Source: Xanthobacteraceae bacterium (GTDB lineage: Bacteria > Pseudomonadota > Alphaproteobacteria > Rhizobiales > Xanthobacteraceae). Taken from it: a stretch of 42,126 nucleotides of DNA. Of this stretch, positions 40,465-42,126 are shown one piece after another. Location of the stretch: NCBI GenBank assembly GCA_029239875.1, contig JARBUD010000036.1:1-42126 (forward strand), read 5' to 3'. Each line of letters opens with the position of its first letter. Positions within the stretch are counted from its first letter, which is position 1. The position numbers and the translations under genes were made by a program. Under the pieces are notes generated by a model, which saw nothing but the letters and a program-made list of their open reading frames with translations, was not told where the DNA came from and made no database searches.

Positions 40465-40484
40465 CGCCGGGACTTGCTCCGGCG
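40465..40484 (-). terminator. Possible terminator hairpin after the aldehyde dehydrogenase gene
   Basis: CGCCGG and CCGGCG form a 6-bp GC stem around an 8-base loop, 17 bases past the stop of the dehydrogenase gene. There is no T-run on either strand, so it may only mark a transcript end or be chance in GC-rich DNA. Confidence 0.25.
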
Positions 40485-40500
40485 CCCGTCCGCGAACGAG

Positions 40501-42009
40501 CTACCAGCTTACCGCAATGTACTTCGCCTCGGTGAATTCGAGCAGGCCGTGATGGGCGCCCTCGCGCCCGAGGCCGCTCTGCTTCACGCCGCCGAAGGGC
40601 GCGGCCGGGTCGGAAACCAGGCCGCGATTGAGCGCGACCATGCCGTAGTCCAGCCGCTCGGAGATCTGCAGGCCGCGCTTGAGGTCGCCCGTGTAGACAT
40701 AGGCGGAGAGGCCGTACTCGGTGTCGTTGGCCATGCGGATGGCGTCCTCGACATCCTTGAACGGCACGATGGCGGCAACCGGGCCGAAGATCTCGTCGCG
40801 CAGAAGGTTGGCATCGAGCGGCACGTCGGCCAGCACGGACGGCGGATAGAAGAAGCCGGCGCCCTCGCCCGCCTTGCCGCCGAGCTTCACCTTGGCGCCC
40901 TTGGCGACGGCGTCGTCGACCAGCGAGGTGATCTTCTCGATCGCCGCGCGGTTGATCATGGCGCCGCACTGGGTGGTGGTGTCGGTGCCGGCGCCGAGCT
41001 TGAGCGCGCCCATCTTCTCGACGAGCTTCTCGACGAAGGCCGGGTAGATGCCCTCCTGCACGTAGAAGCGGTTGGCGGCGGTGCAGGCTTCGCCGGCATT
41101 GCGCATCTTGGCGATCATCGCGCCCTCGATCGCAGCGTCGAGGTCGGCGTCGTCGAGCACGAGGAAGGGCGCGTTGCCGCCGAGCTCCATGGAGGAGTTG
41201 ATGACGTTGTGGGAAGCCTCGCGCAGCAGGATCTTGCCGACCTCGGTGGAGCCGGTGAAGGAGAGCTTGCGCACCCGCGGATCGCGCAGGATGGCGCTGC
41301 ACAGCGGGCCGGGATCGGAGGTGTTGACCATGTTGACGACACCGGCCGGCACGCCGGCGCGGCGCAGGATCTCGCCCACCGCCAGCGCGGTCAGCGGGGT
41401 CTCCTCGGCGGGCTTCAGGATGCAGGTGCAACCGGCGGCCAGCGCCGGGGCGATCTTGCGGGTCGCCATCGCCGCCGGGAAGTTCCACGGCGTGATCAGG
41501 AGCGCGATGCCGATCGGCTGGTACTGCACGACGATGCGGTTGCCGCCGGCCGGGGCAATGGCGAGGTCGCCATTGATGCGCACGGCCTCTTCCGCGTACC
41601 AGCGGAAGAACTCGGCGGCGTAGAGCACCTCGCCGCGGGCATCCGGCAGCGCCTTGCCGTTCTCCAGCGAGATGATCTGCGCCAGCCAGTCGGCATGCTC
41701 CAGCATGGATTGGAAGCAGCGCTGCAGCACCGTGGCACGCGCCCGCGGCGGGGTCGCCGCCCAGGAGGCCGCCGCAGCAGCCGCCGCGTCAACCGCGGAG
41801 AGACCATCCGCCACGGTGGCGTCGGCGACCGAGGTCAGCACTTCACCGGTGGACGGATTGAGGACGTCGATGCGCTTGCCGCCGGTGCCTGCGGTCCATT
41901 TGTCGGCGATGAGCAGGTCGGTCGGGATGGCAAATCCGCCCTTGGCCTCCGGCACGACATAGGTGTGGCCGGCGTCGGTCGGGGCGAGGCTCGCGGTGCT
42001 GCTAGACAT
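40501..42009 (-). CDS. gabD: NAD(P)-dependent aldehyde dehydrogenase, succinate-semialdehyde dehydrogenase type
   Basis: This 502-residue cytoplasmic enzyme oxidises an aldehyde to its acid. It has the family catalytic residues Glu275 in MELGGNAPF, Cys309 in NAGEACTAANRF, and Asn176 in ITPWNFP. The cofactor region KPAEETPLTALAV follows, and the late motif EIFGPVAAIVPF is intact. The extended match in the Cys loop (NAGEaCtaaNR) and the C-terminal NRGLVSDPAAPFGGVKQSGLGREGAHHGLLEFTEAKY favour the GabD succinate-semialdehyde group over betaine or phenylacetaldehyde types. The N terminus (about 1-25) is longer than usual. It lies 18 bp after the stop of a gene that looks like an iron-type alcohol dehydrogenase, so the pair may oxidise 4-hydroxybutyrate to succinate; this is inference. 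Confidence 0.88.
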   Translation of the reverse strand: MSSSTASLAPTDAGHTYVVPEAKGGFAIPTDLLIADKWTAGTGGKRIDVLNPSTGEVLTSVADATVADGLSAVDAAAAAAASWAATPPRARATVLQRCFQSMLEHADWLAQIISLENGKALPDARGEVLYAAEFFRWYAEEAVRINGDLAIAPAGGNRIVVQYQPIGIALLITPWNFPAAMATRKIAPALAAGCTCILKPAEETPLTALAVGEILRRAGVPAGVVNMVNTSDPGPLCSAILRDPRVRKLSFTGSTEVGKILLREASHNVINSSMELGGNAPFLVLDDADLDAAIEGAMIAKMRNAGEACTAANRFYVQEGIYPAFVEKLVEKMGALKLGAGTDTTTQCGAMINRAAIEKITSLVDDAVAKGAKVKLGGKAGEGAGFFYPPSVLADVPLDANLLRDEIFGPVAAIVPFKDVEDAIRMANDTEYGLSAYVYTGDLKRGLQISERLDYGMVALNRGLVSDPAAPFGGVKQSGLGREGAHHGLLEFTEAKYIAVSW

Positions 42010-42027
42010 GTCGTTTCGTCCTGGTGA

Positions 42028-42126
42028 TCAGAGGTCGCGCAGCGCGGCGCGCTGGCCGGTGAAGGCCGCCTGGGTGATGTGGAGCATGGCCGCGAGGTCG
42101 AGCGGGCGCGGGTTGTTCTTGACCAG
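42028..42126 (-). CDS. Probable iron-containing alcohol dehydrogenase, C-terminal end (partial)
   Basis: Only the last 32 codons and the stop are inside the window; the gene continues beyond the right edge. The translated end LVKNNPRPLDLAAMLHIT, then QAAFTGQRAALRDL, resembles the C terminus of group III (iron-dependent) alcohol dehydrogenases, which often end with 'NPRp....i..il..A..G'. No catalytic residue is visible in this piece, so the call rests on the terminal motif and on the aldehyde dehydrogenase gene directly downstream. Confidence 0.5.
   Translation of the reverse strand: MVKNNPRPLDLAAMLHITQAAFTGQRAALRDL

Noticed and set aside
1..42126. CRISPR arrays, insertion sequences, phage genes, tRNA or rRNA genes
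   Set aside because: I looked for regularly spaced repeats, transposase or integrase motifs and tRNA-like cloverleafs by eye and found none that stand up; a covariance-model search would be needed to exclude small RNAs.

Overview
The window is about 42 kb of GC-rich chromosomal DNA packed with operons, many with 4-bp ATGA or GTGA gene overlaps. It looks like an alphaproteobacterium, most likely of the order Hyphomicrobiales (Rhizobiales). That placement is inferred from a CtrA-type box in front of minCDE, Mur-type palindromes in front of a sitABCD-like operon, Irr-type boxes near iron-uptake genes, and the mix of TRAP-TAXI, Tct and peptide ABC transporters. I saw no insertion sequence, phage gene, CRISPR array, tRNA or rRNA.

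Region 1 (1-7531, +) is a nutrient-uptake and hydrolysis cluster: the end of a peptide-type ABC permease, its two ATPases, an AtzA/SsnA/TrzN-type amidohydrolase, a GAF-domain protein, and a TAXI receptor with a fused TRAP permease. A perfect 11-bp hairpin sits just before the TAXI start codon. Region 2 (7559-10418) holds a PAT-like GNAT acetyltransferase (-), the septum-placement operon minC-minD-minE (+) with a CtrA box, and a VanZ-like protein (-) whose 3' end overlaps minE.

Region 3 (10511-29880) handles metals. A siderophore-esterase-like hydrolase and a DMT exporter (-) diverge from a TonB-dependent siderophore receptor, a small membrane protein and a PepSY membrane protein (+). A SitABCD/Psa-type manganese/iron ABC transporter (+) follows, with two 15-bp Mur-like palindromes. 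Facing it is a seven-gene set (-): sigma factor FecI, regulator FecR, an STN-bearing receptor, periplasmic binding protein, fused FhuB-like permease, second esterase and ATPase. Read together, these genes would sense a siderophore, import it, and hydrolyse it in the cytoplasm.

Region 4 (29916-37370) is a catabolic cluster: a lactonase-like amidohydrolase, the tripartite carboxylate transporter TctC-TctB-TctA, a DRL/COG4091-family NAD(P) oxidoreductase with a SAF domain, and a PdxA2-like dehydrogenase (all -). A divergent FadR-type GntR regulator (+) has two copies of TTGCATGCAA around its promoter. The substrate is unknown; this is the best candidate here for an undescribed pathway.

Region 5 (37401-42126, -) has a crotonase-fold protein lacking both usual catalytic glutamates, a CaiB/BaiF CoA-transferase, a second GntR regulator with a 12-bp palindrome in its likely target promoter, a succinate-semialdehyde-dehydrogenase-type enzyme, and the last 32 codons of what is probably an iron-type alcohol dehydrogenase.
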